A stretch of DNA of 9,033 nt, taken from an uncultured Bacteroidota bacterium (GTDB taxonomy: Bacteria; Bacteroidota; Bacteroidia; Flavobacteriales; Flavobacteriaceae). Positions 1 to 6,208 of this stretch are shown here, one piece after another. The DNA is taken from positions 1 to 9,033 of the forward strand of contig CAISUR010000169.1 in assembly GCA_903888655.1 (NCBI GenBank). The letters are read 5' to 3'. The notes under the pieces are model-generated. The model worked only from the letters and a program-made list of their open reading frames with translations. It made no database searches and was not told where the DNA came from. Made by a program: the position numbers and the translations under genes. How positions within the stretch are numbered: the first letter of the stretch is position 1; the number at the start of each line of letters is the position of its first letter.

Positions 1-3
1 AAC

Positions 4-27
4 AGCTTTTTGAAATAGTAAAAAGCT
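4..27. repeat. Perfect 8-bp inverted repeat at left edge
   Basis: The arms AGCTTTTT (4-11) and AAAAAGCT (20-27) are exact reverse complements around an 8-base loop. The stem is mostly A:T. No T-run follows on either strand, so it is a poor intrinsic terminator. It could be a weak terminator for a gene to the left or a chance hairpin in AT-rich DNA. Confidence 0.3.
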
Positions 28-460
28 CATTTTAAGCAGAAATTATAATGTAATAAACAATTGTTAATAATTAAAAAAACAAACTCTTTGTAGATAACTT
101 TCAATCTTGATTTCTGTTGAAAAACTATAAAATGGTATTGATAACTTTTCTAAAAAAAAGGGAAACTAAATTTGATTTTTTAATTTCAATTTTTGATTAC
201 AAATTATACTAACACAACCCAAAAAAACTTCTAATTTTCTATCTAAAGTTTTTAACAAACCATGTTAATTTAAAGTTACCTGAATATCAACGAATTGTAA
301 ACAGCTATTAACATTTAAAAATTTTAACATTTATATTACATAAAACGCAATGATTTTCAATTACTTATAAAAATATGTTATCAACATAAAATCGTTATAT
401 TAAGTAAATCAGCTATTTATATTTTTACTAAAATCGAAACCATATCCTAATAAGTTTGAT

Positions 461-468
461 TAAATTTG
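461..468 (+). promoter_or_regulatory. Probable rpiB promoter, -7 box TAAATTTG
   Basis: TAAATTTG matches the Bacteroidota -7 consensus TAnnTTTG and ends 27 bases before the rpiB ATG, the same distance seen at the ATPase gene. A second match, TAAGTTTG, lies 10 bp upstream at 451-458. No clear -33 TTG is found at the usual spacing for either, so the exact box is uncertain. Confidence 0.5.
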
Positions 469-495
469 TACACATAACGACATCAAAAAAGTATT

Positions 496-924
496 ATGAA
501 AATTTCTATCGGAAACGACCATGCCGGACCAGATTACAAAAAAGCAATTGTTGATTTTTTAACTAGAAAAGGACATGAAATCATTAATCATGGAACTGAT
601 ACTTTTGATAGTGTTGATTATCCCGATTTTGGTCATCCAGTTGCAATTGATGTTGAAACTGGAAAATCCGAATTCGGAATAGTAATTTGCGGTTCAGGAA
701 ACGGAATTGCGATGACGGTTAACAAACATCAAAAAATTCGCGCAGCACTTTGTTGGACAAAAGAAATTTCGGCATTAGCGCGCCAACACAATAATGCTAA
801 TGTAGTAAGCATTCCGGCGCGATTTACATCAATTCAACAAGCGGTTGAAATAGTGGAAACTTTTTTAAATACAGAGTTTGAGGCCGGAAGACACGCTATT
901 CGTGTAAATAAAATTAGTTGTTAA
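496..924 (+). CDS. rpiB: Ribose-5-phosphate isomerase B (RpiB/LacAB family)
   Basis: This enzyme interconverts ribose 5-phosphate and ribulose 5-phosphate in the cytosolic non-oxidative pentose phosphate pathway. The 142-residue protein has the usual RpiB length. Visible family landmarks are the N-terminal substrate loop DHAG (residues 8-11), DYPD (41-44), the catalytic cysteine C65 in ICGSGNG, which also forms the anion-binding loop (66-70), H98 in ARQHNNAN, R109, and the C-terminal TEFEAGRHAIRVNKI signature with R132 and R136. The ATG at 496 gives the canonical MKI-IGNDHAG start. A probable promoter lies just upstream. The next gene, a metal exporter, starts 4 bp after the stop, so the two are likely co-transcribed. 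Some family members act on allose 6-phosphate or galactose 6-phosphate, but the single-gene format and motifs favour RpiB. Confidence 0.93.
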   Translation: MKISIGNDHAGPDYKKAIVDFLTRKGHEIINHGTDTFDSVDYPDFGHPVAIDVETGKSEFGIVICGSGNGIAMTVNKHQKIRAALCWTKEISALARQHNNANVVSIPARFTSIQQAVEIVETFLNTEFEAGRHAIRVNKISC

Positions 925-928
925 TATT

Positions 929-1840
929 TTGGGACATAATCATTCACACTCACACCACCACCACGAGGTAAAAGGAAAAAATTTAGTTTTTTCTATAATA
1001 CTAAATCTTACTATAACAATTGCTCAATTGATAGGAGGAATTATATCTGGGAGTTTAGCATTAATTTCCGATGCGCTTCACAATTTTTCTGATGTATTTT
1101 CACTCGGATTTAGTCTTGTTGCACATAATTTATCTCATAAAAAAGCCACCGAAAATCAAACCTTTGGTTACAAAAGAGCTGAATTAATTGCTGCTTTTGT
1201 CAACGCGTTGATATTAATTGTGGTTGCATTATTTTTAATGTACGGAGCAATAGACCGTTTTTATAATATTCATATCATAAAACCAGATTTGGTAATTTGG
1301 TTGTCTATTTTAGGAATTGTAGTCAATGGTGGTTCGGTTTTATTGTTACAAAAAGATGCTGAACACAACATTAATATGAAATCGGCTTACCTGCATCTAT
1401 TAACCGATATGATGGCGTCCGTTGCCGTTTTGGTTGGCGGTTTATTGATGAAGTATTTCGGATGGTTTTGGGTAGATAGTGTTTTAACCATTTTAATAGG
1501 TATTTATCTTATTGTAGTAGGCTATGATTTATTAAAAACAGCTACCAAAATGTTGATGCTATTTACGCCAGATGAAATTAGCATTAAAGAAATTATCGAA
1601 GAAGTGGCAAAAATTCCAAATGCGGGAACATTGCATCATATTCATGTTTGGAATTTAAACGATGACGAGTTGCATCTCGAAGCGCATTTGGATTGTACAG
1701 AAGATATAAAAATAAGTGAGTTTGATACAATTCTGCATAAAATAGAAGCGGTTCTTTTAGAGAAATTCCACATCAATCACATCAATATTCAACCCGAATT
1801 TAAAAAAGAAGATTCCAAAGAAATCATCGTTCAAGATTAA
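929..1840 (+). CDS. Cation diffusion facilitator, zinc exporter (CzcD/ZitB type)
   Basis: This is an inner-membrane antiporter of the CDF family, expected to export Zn2+ (possibly Co2+ or Cd2+) in exchange for protons. The 303-residue protein opens with a histidine-rich cytoplasmic tail (seven His within residues 3-12), followed by about six membrane segments between residues 19 and 205. The transport site is readable as H51-x3-D55 in HNFSD (TM2) and H156-x3-D160 in HLLTD (TM5); this HD-HD pattern is typical of zinc-type CDFs. A cytoplasmic C-terminal domain follows, with conserved HHIHVWNL (236-243), H253, and HINIQPE near the end. The start is TTG at 929, 4 bp after rpiB; no in-frame ATG lies nearby, and a later start would remove the His tail and TM1-TM2. 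Transcription probably comes from the rpiB promoter. No strong terminator follows. Confidence 0.9.
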   Translation: MGHNHSHSHHHHEVKGKNLVFSIILNLTITIAQLIGGIISGSLALISDALHNFSDVFSLGFSLVAHNLSHKKATENQTFGYKRAELIAAFVNALILIVVALFLMYGAIDRFYNIHIIKPDLVIWLSILGIVVNGGSVLLLQKDAEHNINMKSAYLHLLTDMMASVAVLVGGLLMKYFGWFWVDSVLTILIGIYLIVVGYDLLKTATKMLMLFTPDEISIKEIIEEVAKIPNAGTLHHIHVWNLNDDELHLEAHLDCTEDIKISEFDTILHKIEAVLLEKFHINHINIQPEFKKEDSKEIIVQD

Positions 1841-1844
1841 CAAT

Positions 1845-1956
1845 CGACCGAATTTACATTAATTCAGTCAGTGTGTTGACGGAATTTACATTAATTCAGT
1901 CAGTGTGTTGACGGAATTTACATTAATTCAGTCAGTGTGTTGACGGAATTTACATT
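1845..1956. repeat. Tandem 32-bp palindromic repeats, 3.5 copies, likely operator array
   Basis: Three consecutive units recur at exactly 32 bp (palindromes at 1845-1870, 1877-1902 and 1909-1934), and a fourth half unit lies at 1941-1956. Each unit is an imperfect palindrome with arms TGACGGAATT and AATTCAGTCA (9 of 10 positions complementary) around the loop TACATT, followed by the 6-base spacer GTGTGT. Copies 2 and 3 are identical; copy 1 differs at its left edge (CGACC in place of TGACG). The half unit overlaps the -33 region of the ATPase promoter. The dyad symmetry and a period close to three DNA turns suggest binding sites for a dimeric protein on one helix face; the binding role is inference. 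There are no variable spacers, so this is not a CRISPR array. Confidence 0.85.
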
Positions 1957-1971
1957 TTTTTAGTATCTTTG
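1940..1971 (+). promoter_or_regulatory. Promoter of the DUF4143 ATPase gene (TTG-N21-TATCTTTG)
   Basis: The -7 box TATCTTTG (1964-1971) fits the Bacteroidota consensus TAnnTTTG. A -33 TTG (1940-1942) lies 21 bp upstream and falls in the repeat sequence TTGACGG. Transcription would begin near 1978, giving a leader of about 20 bases before the ATG at 1999. The fourth half repeat fills the stretch between the two boxes, so a protein bound there would compete with RNA polymerase. Confidence 0.7.
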
Positions 1972-1998
1972 TATTATAATTTTTTAAAAAAACAGCTT

Positions 1999-3138
1999 AT
2001 GGCTTTTTTAAAACGAGGCATAGATACATTATTTGATAAAAGAGTTGTACCTAATAAAGTATTGATTTTATTAGGCGCAAGACGTGTTGGAAAAACGGCT
2101 TTTATTAAAAATTATCTTTCTACTATTTCAAAAGAAGACTATTTGCAACTTAATGGCGAAGATATTGATGACGCTAATTTATTAAAAGAACGATCAGTAA
2201 GCAATTATAGCCGCCTTTTAGCAAACATAAAATTACTGGTAATTGACGAAGCACAAAATATTCCAGATATTGGATTGATTTTAAAGTTGATTGTTGATTC
2301 CATTGACGGAATAAAAATTATTGCCACAGGGTCATCTGTTTTTGATTTGTCCAATAAATTAGGAGAACCGTTAGTGGGCAGAAAAAACACTATTTATTTG
2401 TTTCCGTTTGCTCAAATGGAATTTTCAACACAAGAAAACTATAGAGAAACAAGTAGCAAATTAGAAGAAAGATTACTCTTTGGAAGTTATCCCGAATTAG
2501 AACAATATTCCGTTTGGAATGATAAAATCAATTATTTAAAAGAAATAATAAATTCCTATTTATTAAAAGACATTTTAGTTTTTGACGGAATAAAACAATC
2601 CAATAAAATTTTTGATTTACTTAAACTAATTGCATTTCAAGTCGGGCAGGAGGTTTCATTGCAAGAATTAGCAAGACAATTAGGAATTTCTAAAAACACA
2701 GTTGAAAGTTATTTGGATTTATTATCAAAAGTTTTTGTGATTTATAAAGTTCCCGGATTTAGTAGAAATTTGCGAAAAGAAATTACTAAATCCAATCGAT
2801 GGTATTTTTATGATAACGGAATTAGGAATGCTATAATTGGTAATTTTACACGATTAGAAACCAGAACAGATGTTGGTGCTTTATGGGAAAATTATTTAGC
2901 ATCGGAACGAATAAAATATCAAAATTACACTCAAAAAACAGTTTCAAATTTCTTTTGGAGAACCTACGACCAACAAGAACTCGATTGGCTAGAAGAAGAA
3001 AACGGAAATTTAAACGGATTTGAATTCAAATGGAACGAAAACCGAAAAGCAAAAATTCCAACCGCTTTCGCAAAAGCCTATCCAGAAGCTACTTTTGAAG
3101 TGATTAATAAACAGAATTATTTAGAATTTATTACATAA
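1999..3138 (+). CDS. AAA ATPase with DUF4143 domain (AAA_14 family)
   Basis: This is a predicted P-loop ATPase of the AAA_14/DUF4143 family, whose cellular function is largely unknown. In the 379-residue protein I see Walker A GARRVGKT (26-33), Walker B LLVIDEA (79-85), a sensor-like strand IIATGSS (107-113), a winged-helix-like stretch around 217-250 (LQELARQLGISKNTVESYLDLL), and a C-terminal DUF4143 region with a PD-(D/E)xK-nuclease-like core: E297, ELDW (327-330) and FEFKW (341-345). The start is set at ATG 1999 (MAFLKRG) because the in-frame TTG at 1969 lies inside the -7 box and upstream of the expected transcript start. Palindromic repeats sit directly upstream. tex begins 6 bp after the stop, so co-transcription is likely. 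Its Walker motifs and core look intact. Some relatives are thought to be mobile or stress-linked, but nothing here proves that. Confidence 0.85.
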   Translation: MAFLKRGIDTLFDKRVVPNKVLILLGARRVGKTAFIKNYLSTISKEDYLQLNGEDIDDANLLKERSVSNYSRLLANIKLLVIDEAQNIPDIGLILKLIVDSIDGIKIIATGSSVFDLSNKLGEPLVGRKNTIYLFPFAQMEFSTQENYRETSSKLEERLLFGSYPELEQYSVWNDKINYLKEIINSYLLKDILVFDGIKQSNKIFDLLKLIAFQVGQEVSLQELARQLGISKNTVESYLDLLSKVFVIYKVPGFSRNLRKEITKSNRWYFYDNGIRNAIIGNFTRLETRTDVGALWENYLASERIKYQNYTQKTVSNFFWRTYDQQELDWLEEENGNLNGFEFKWNENRKAKIPTAFAKAYPEATFEVINKQNYLEFIT

Positions 3139-3144
3139 AACAAT

Positions 3145-5271
3145 ATGACCCATATTAATTTCATTCAAAGCCAAGTAAACACAACTCCTAAAAACATTGA
3201 AGCAACCTTAAAATTGCTTTCAGAAGATTGTACCATTCCGTTTATTTCGCGTTATCGAAAAGATCAAACAGGTAATTTAGATGAGGTAGTTATCGAACAA
3301 ATAGCCAAACTTTCTAAACAATACGATGAAATTGTAAAACGCAAAGAAAGTATCTTAAAAACAATTGAAGAACAAGGGCAACTTACACCAGAACTGAAAT
3401 CAAAAATCGAAAAAAGTTTTGATTTACAAGAAATCGAAGATTTGTATTTGCCGTATAAAAAGAAGAAAAAAACACGTGCTGATATAGCTCGTGAAAACGG
3501 ATTAGAACCTTTAGCTAATTTAATTTTAGCTCAAAAAAATGATGATGTTGATTTTCTATCAACACAATACATCAATAAAAACGTAAAAAACGAAGACGAA
3601 GCTTTGCAAGGCGCAAGAGATATTGTTGCCGAATGGATTAATGAAAATATTGCTGTACGACAAAGTTTGCGACGATTGTATAACAGAAAAGCAATCATAG
3701 AAGCTAAAGTAGTAAAAAAGAAAGCTGATGAAGAAGCGGCGCAAAAATTCTCTCAATATTTTGACTGGGCAGAACCATTATCCAAAGCACCATCACATCG
3801 TTTATTAGCGATGCTTCGTGCAGAAAATGAAGGTTTTATCAAAATTAAAATCGAAACCGATATTGATGAAACCTATGATTTGATCGATCAAATTATAATC
3901 AAAAACAGTAACAGTCCATCAATTTCTCATGTTCAATTAGCGATAGAAGACAGTTACAAAAGATTATTAAATCCAGCTATTTCAAACGAAACATTACAGG
4001 AAGCCAAAGCCAAAGCTGATATCAAAGCGATTGATGTTTTTGCTGGAAACTTAAGTCAGTTGTTGTTGGCGCCACCATTAGGAGAAAAACGAATTTTAGC
4101 CATCGATCCGGGCTATCGAAGCGGTTGCAAGATTGTTTGTTTGGATGAAAAAGGTGATTTGTTATACAATGAAACGATTTATCCACACCAGCCACAAAAT
4201 GAAACGGCGATGGCTATGAAAAAGATCAAATCGATGGTGAACACCTACAATATTGAAGCTATTTCTATTGGTAACGGAACCGCCAGTCGCGAAACCGAAT
4301 TTTTCATTAAGAAAATTGCTTTTGATAAACCCGTTCAGGTTTTTGTGGTTTCAGAAGCTGGAGCATCGGTCTATTCGGCGAGTAAAATTGCACGTGACGA
4401 ATTTCCAAATTACGATGTCACCGTTCGTGGTTCGGTTTCTATCGGAAGACGACTTTCTGATCCGTTGGCGGAGTTGGTAAAAATTGACGCTAAGTCAATA
4501 GGCGTAGGGCAATACCAGCACGATGTAGACCAAACCAAATTAAAAGAAGAATTGGATACAGTTGTAGTGCGTTGTGTGAATTCGGTTGGAATTAACATCA
4601 ATACCGCGAGTAAATCGTTGTTGAGTTATGTGAGTGGAATAGGAGAGAAGATGGCCGAAAATATCGTGGCGTATCGTTCGGAAAATGGTCCGTTTGAAGA
4701 TCGAAAACAAATTAAAAAAGTACCGCGTTTGGGTGAAAAAGCCTACCAACAAGCGGCGGCTTTCGTTCGAATTCACAATGGAAAAAATCCGTTAGACAAT
4801 TCAGCGGTACATCCTGAAGCCTATCCAATCGTTGAAAAAATGGCCAAAGATTTGAAGATTTCGGTAAATGATTTGATTGCCAATAAAGAGAAAATCGCCT
4901 TAATCCAACCCGAAAAATACACCAATGAAACCATCGGAATCCTCGGTATAAAAGACATTTTAAAAGAATTAGTAAAACCAGGATTGGATCCAAGAAAAGC
5001 CGCTAAGGTTTTTGAATTTGATCCCAATGTAAAAACGATAAAAGAAGTCCGAACCGGAATGATTTTACCCGGAATTGTCAACAATATTACCGCTTTTGGC
5101 TGTTTTGTAGATATTGGTGTAAAGGAAAGTGGATTGGTGCACATTTCACAACTCAAAGCAGGTTTTGTTTCCGATGTGAATGAAGTAGTGAAACTGCATC
5201 AACATGTTCAAGTAAAAGTGGTTGAAGTGGATGAAGATCGAAAACGCATTCAGTTGACGATGATTCTTTAA
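3145..5271 (+). CDS. tex: Tex family transcription accessory / S1 RNA-binding protein
   Basis: Tex is a cytosolic nucleic-acid-binding protein related to eukaryotic Spt6; it acts with RNA polymerase and affects transcription and RNA handling. The 708-residue protein shows the full domain order: a helical N-terminal region with CTIPFISRYRKDQTGNLDE (30-48) and YLPYKKKKKTRAD (near 101), a YqgF/RNase H-like fold beginning at LAIDPGYRSG (D321), the GRRLSDPLAELVKI block (from about 433), helix-hairpin-helix repeats around 480-550 (NINTASKSLLSYVSGIG), and a C-terminal S1 domain at about 639-706 (GIVNNITAFGCFVDIGV). It is somewhat shorter than proteobacterial Tex (about 770-785 residues) without loss of a domain. 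The ATG at 3145 is 6 bp after the ATPase gene. An internal TACTTTTG box at 3090-3097 could serve as an extra promoter, but has no clear -33 partner. A strong terminator follows the stop. Confidence 0.93.
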   Translation: MTHINFIQSQVNTTPKNIEATLKLLSEDCTIPFISRYRKDQTGNLDEVVIEQIAKLSKQYDEIVKRKESILKTIEEQGQLTPELKSKIEKSFDLQEIEDLYLPYKKKKKTRADIARENGLEPLANLILAQKNDDVDFLSTQYINKNVKNEDEALQGARDIVAEWINENIAVRQSLRRLYNRKAIIEAKVVKKKADEEAAQKFSQYFDWAEPLSKAPSHRLLAMLRAENEGFIKIKIETDIDETYDLIDQIIIKNSNSPSISHVQLAIEDSYKRLLNPAISNETLQEAKAKADIKAIDVFAGNLSQLLLAPPLGEKRILAIDPGYRSGCKIVCLDEKGDLLYNETIYPHQPQNETAMAMKKIKSMVNTYNIEAISIGNGTASRETEFFIKKIAFDKPVQVFVVSEAGASVYSASKIARDEFPNYDVTVRGSVSIGRRLSDPLAELVKIDAKSIGVGQYQHDVDQTKLKEELDTVVVRCVNSVGININTASKSLLSYVSGIGEKMAENIVAYRSENGPFEDRKQIKKVPRLGEKAYQQAAAFVRIHNGKNPLDNSAVHPEAYPIVEKMAKDLKISVNDLIANKEKIALIQPEKYTNETIGILGIKDILKELVKPGLDPRKAAKVFEFDPNVKTIKEVRTGMILPGIVNNITAFGCFVDIGVKESGLVHISQLKAGFVSDVNEVVKLHQHVQVKVVEVDEDRKRIQLTMIL

Positions 5272-5278
5272 AAAACAA

Positions 5279-5318
5279 AAAATCCCAAATTCCGATTAAA
5301 ACTGGAATTTGGGATTTT
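5279..5318. terminator. Bidirectional intrinsic terminator between tex and tatA
   Basis: The arms AAAATCCCAAATTCC (5279-5293) and GGAATTTGGGATTTT (5304-5318) are perfectly complementary over 15 bp, with a 10-base loop. The stem ends in a T-run on the plus strand and, because of the A-run on its left flank, also on the minus strand. It begins 8 bp after the tex stop and lies between two convergent genes, so it can end transcription from both sides. Confidence 0.9.
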
Positions 5319-5327
5319 AAAAATTTT

Positions 5328-5353
5328 ACACTTCGACTGCGCTCAGTGTGACA
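5328..5353. repeat. REP-like palindromic element
   Basis: The core CTTCGACTGCGCTCAGTG, flanked by ACACT (5328-5332) and AGTGT (5345-5349), matches a dispersed intergenic palindrome I recognise from many Bacteroidota genomes. Read on the minus strand it gives the familiar spurious peptide HTERSRSV. It lies between the terminator and the tatA stop codon (5358-5360), a typical place for such elements. It is distinctly more GC-rich than its surroundings. Recognition is from memory of the motif; copy number in this genome cannot be seen here. Confidence 0.6.
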
Positions 5354-5357
5354 AAAT

Positions 5358-5558
5358 TTATTCTTTAGTTTCTTCTTCTTTTTTAGTAACAGCAGGCTGA
5401 TCATCTTGTTGCGCTGCTTTTTTAAATTCTTTTACACCAGAACCCAATCCTTTCATTAATTCTGGAATTTTTTTACCTCCAAAAAGTAGTACAACAACAA
5501 TAACAATAAGCATTACGTGCATTGGAGTAAGCTCTAAAAATATAGTTAAAAAGTTCAT
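5358..5558 (-). CDS. tatA: Twin-arginine translocase subunit TatA/TatE
   Basis: TatA forms the protein-conducting part of the Tat pathway, which exports folded proteins across the inner membrane. The 66-residue protein has the standard TatA plan: a short N-terminus, one membrane helix (about 10-26), the hinge FGGKK (26-30), an amphipathic helix IPELMKGLGSGVKEFKKA (31-48), and a charged, flexible tail rich in Lys and Glu. The acidic E9 near the start of the membrane helix is a polar residue in the position where TatA/TatB proteins usually carry one. The ATG at 5558 follows a good promoter on the minus strand. No tatC is in the window; in Bacteroidota it is often encoded elsewhere. TatA and TatB-type small subunits are hard to tell apart, but the length favours TatA/E. 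Confidence 0.92.
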   Translation of the reverse strand: MNFLTIFLELTPMHVMLIVIVVVLLFGGKKIPELMKGLGSGVKEFKKAAQQDDQPAVTKKEEETKE

Positions 5559-5586
5559 AGTTTCAATAATTTAAAATTATAATGTG

Positions 5587-5618
5587 CAAATGTAGAAAAT
5601 ATTTGAATAAGACCGCAA
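5587..5618 (-). promoter_or_regulatory. tatA promoter (TTG-N21-TACATTTG, minus strand)
   Basis: Read on the minus strand, the -7 box TACATTTG occupies 5594-5587 and a -33 TTG occupies 5618-5616, with 21 bp between them. This is the same spacing as at the ATPase gene. The box ends 28 bases before the tatA ATG, leaving a leader of about 20 bases. Confidence 0.65.
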
Positions 5619-5671
5619 GAATTTAGCGTTAAAGAACGTTAAAAAGCCAACCGAGGTTTAGAACTAATTTC

Positions 5672-5679
5672 TATATTTG
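5672..5679 (+). promoter_or_regulatory. Probable promoter of the M23-like/GH3 operon, -7 box TATATTTG
   Basis: TATATTTG fits TAnnTTTG and ends 16 bases before the ATG at 5696, so the leader would be only about 9 bases. No convincing TTG is present 21 bp upstream. It is divergent from the tatA promoter within the 137-bp intergenic region (5559-5695). Confidence 0.5.
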
Positions 5680-5695
5680 TATAATAATCAAATCC

Positions 5696-6205
5696 ATGTC
5701 TGAAAAACGCCTCAAAAAACAGTTATTAAAGAAGAAACTCTTCACAAAAAACCGCTTGGTGATTTTGAATGAGGACACTTTTGAAGAAATATTTTCTTTA
5801 AAGTTAACTTTGATGAATGTCTTTGTAGTGGCTTCTATTGGTGCTATTTTGATTATCACCGTGACTACTTACATTATTGCTTTTACACCTTTGCGCGAAT
5901 ACATTCCCGGGTATACCTCTACTAAACTTAAGAAAGATGCTACCGAATTGGCTTTAAAATCGGATTCACTCGAATTTGCCATCAAAAAAAACGAATTGTA
6001 TTTAGAATCTATTAAGAAGGTTTTGAACGGAAATTTGCAATATGCCAAAGTCAACAAAGATTCTATTTTGGCCATAAAAGAAGATACGCTACCCGATTTG
6101 CAATTGACCGCAACCGAATCGGAATTAAAACTCAGACAGCAAGTTGCCGACGAAGAAGCAAAAACTCAGGTGAATCGAGATAAGAAGAAAGAGAAAAAAA
6201 AGTAG
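5696..6205 (+). CDS. Membrane-anchored coiled-coil protein, M23 peptidase N-terminal type without peptidase domain
   Basis: This 169-residue protein has a basic cytoplasmic N-terminus (KRLKKQLLKKK), one membrane helix at about 38-63, then FTPLREYIPGY (63-73), a likely helical or coiled-coil periplasmic segment (75-115), and a very basic C-terminus ending KKKEKKK. From family knowledge, the segments RLVILNEDTFEE and FTPLREYIPGY resemble the N-terminal half of longer Bacteroidota M23 metallopeptidases (about 290 residues) that carry a LytM-type domain. Here no HxxxD or HxH zinc site is present, and the stop is only 3 bp before the next gene, so no peptidase domain remains downstream. It is therefore probably non-catalytic, perhaps a scaffold or regulator of wall hydrolases; that role is inference. 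It is the first gene of the operon with the GH3 enzyme. Confidence 0.7.
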   Translation: MSEKRLKKQLLKKKLFTKNRLVILNEDTFEEIFSLKLTLMNVFVVASIGAILIITVTTYIIAFTPLREYIPGYTSTKLKKDATELALKSDSLEFAIKKNELYLESIKKVLNGNLQYAKVNKDSILAIKEDTLPDLQLTATESELKLRQQVADEEAKTQVNRDKKKEKKK

Positions 6206-6208
6206 CCT

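Larger units (their letters stand above)
1..495. other. AT-rich intergenic region upstream of rpiB
   Basis: This stretch has no open reading frame of useful length on either strand and no recognisable tRNA or rRNA. It is very AT-rich, with many A and T runs. It contains a short perfect inverted repeat at its left edge (4-27), a small palindrome TATGTT-ATC-AACATA at 374-388, and a direct repeat TTAACATTTA at 308-317 and 324-333. The last 35 bases hold the probable rpiB promoter. Its length is well above the other gaps in this window (3 to 158 bp), so it may be the 5' region of a divergent gene outside the window plus the rpiB control region. I see no conserved RNA structure that I can name. 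Confidence 0.6.

Noticed and set aside
89..388. DnaA-box-like 9-mers (TGTAGATAA at 89-97, TTATCAACA at 378-386 region) suggesting an origin
   Set aside because: Each has a mismatch to the TTATCCACA consensus, only two occur in nearly 300 bp, and such matches are expected in AT-rich DNA; no dnaA or other origin-linked gene is present.
1845..1956. Possible CRISPR array
   Set aside because: The 32-bp units follow one another directly and the only gap is a constant GTGTGT; there are no variable spacers and no cas genes nearby.
1969..1998. Longer ATPase reading frame starting at TTG 1969
   Set aside because: The TTG is part of the TATCTTTG -7 box and lies before the expected transcript start; the ATG at 1999 gives the family-like N-terminus.
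4821..5156. 111-codon minus-strand open frame inside tex
   Set aside because: It lies entirely within the conserved HhH/S1 coding region of tex and has no recognisable features of its own.
1868..5351. Shared octamer TCAGTGTG in the tandem repeats and in the REP-like element
   Set aside because: The match is only eight bases and the flanks and palindrome layouts differ; a common origin is not supported.
5153..5404. 83-codon minus-strand open frame across the tex-tatA gap
   Set aside because: It runs through the terminator and the REP-like palindrome (giving the typical spurious HTERSRSV peptide) and overlaps tex and tatA; not a gene.
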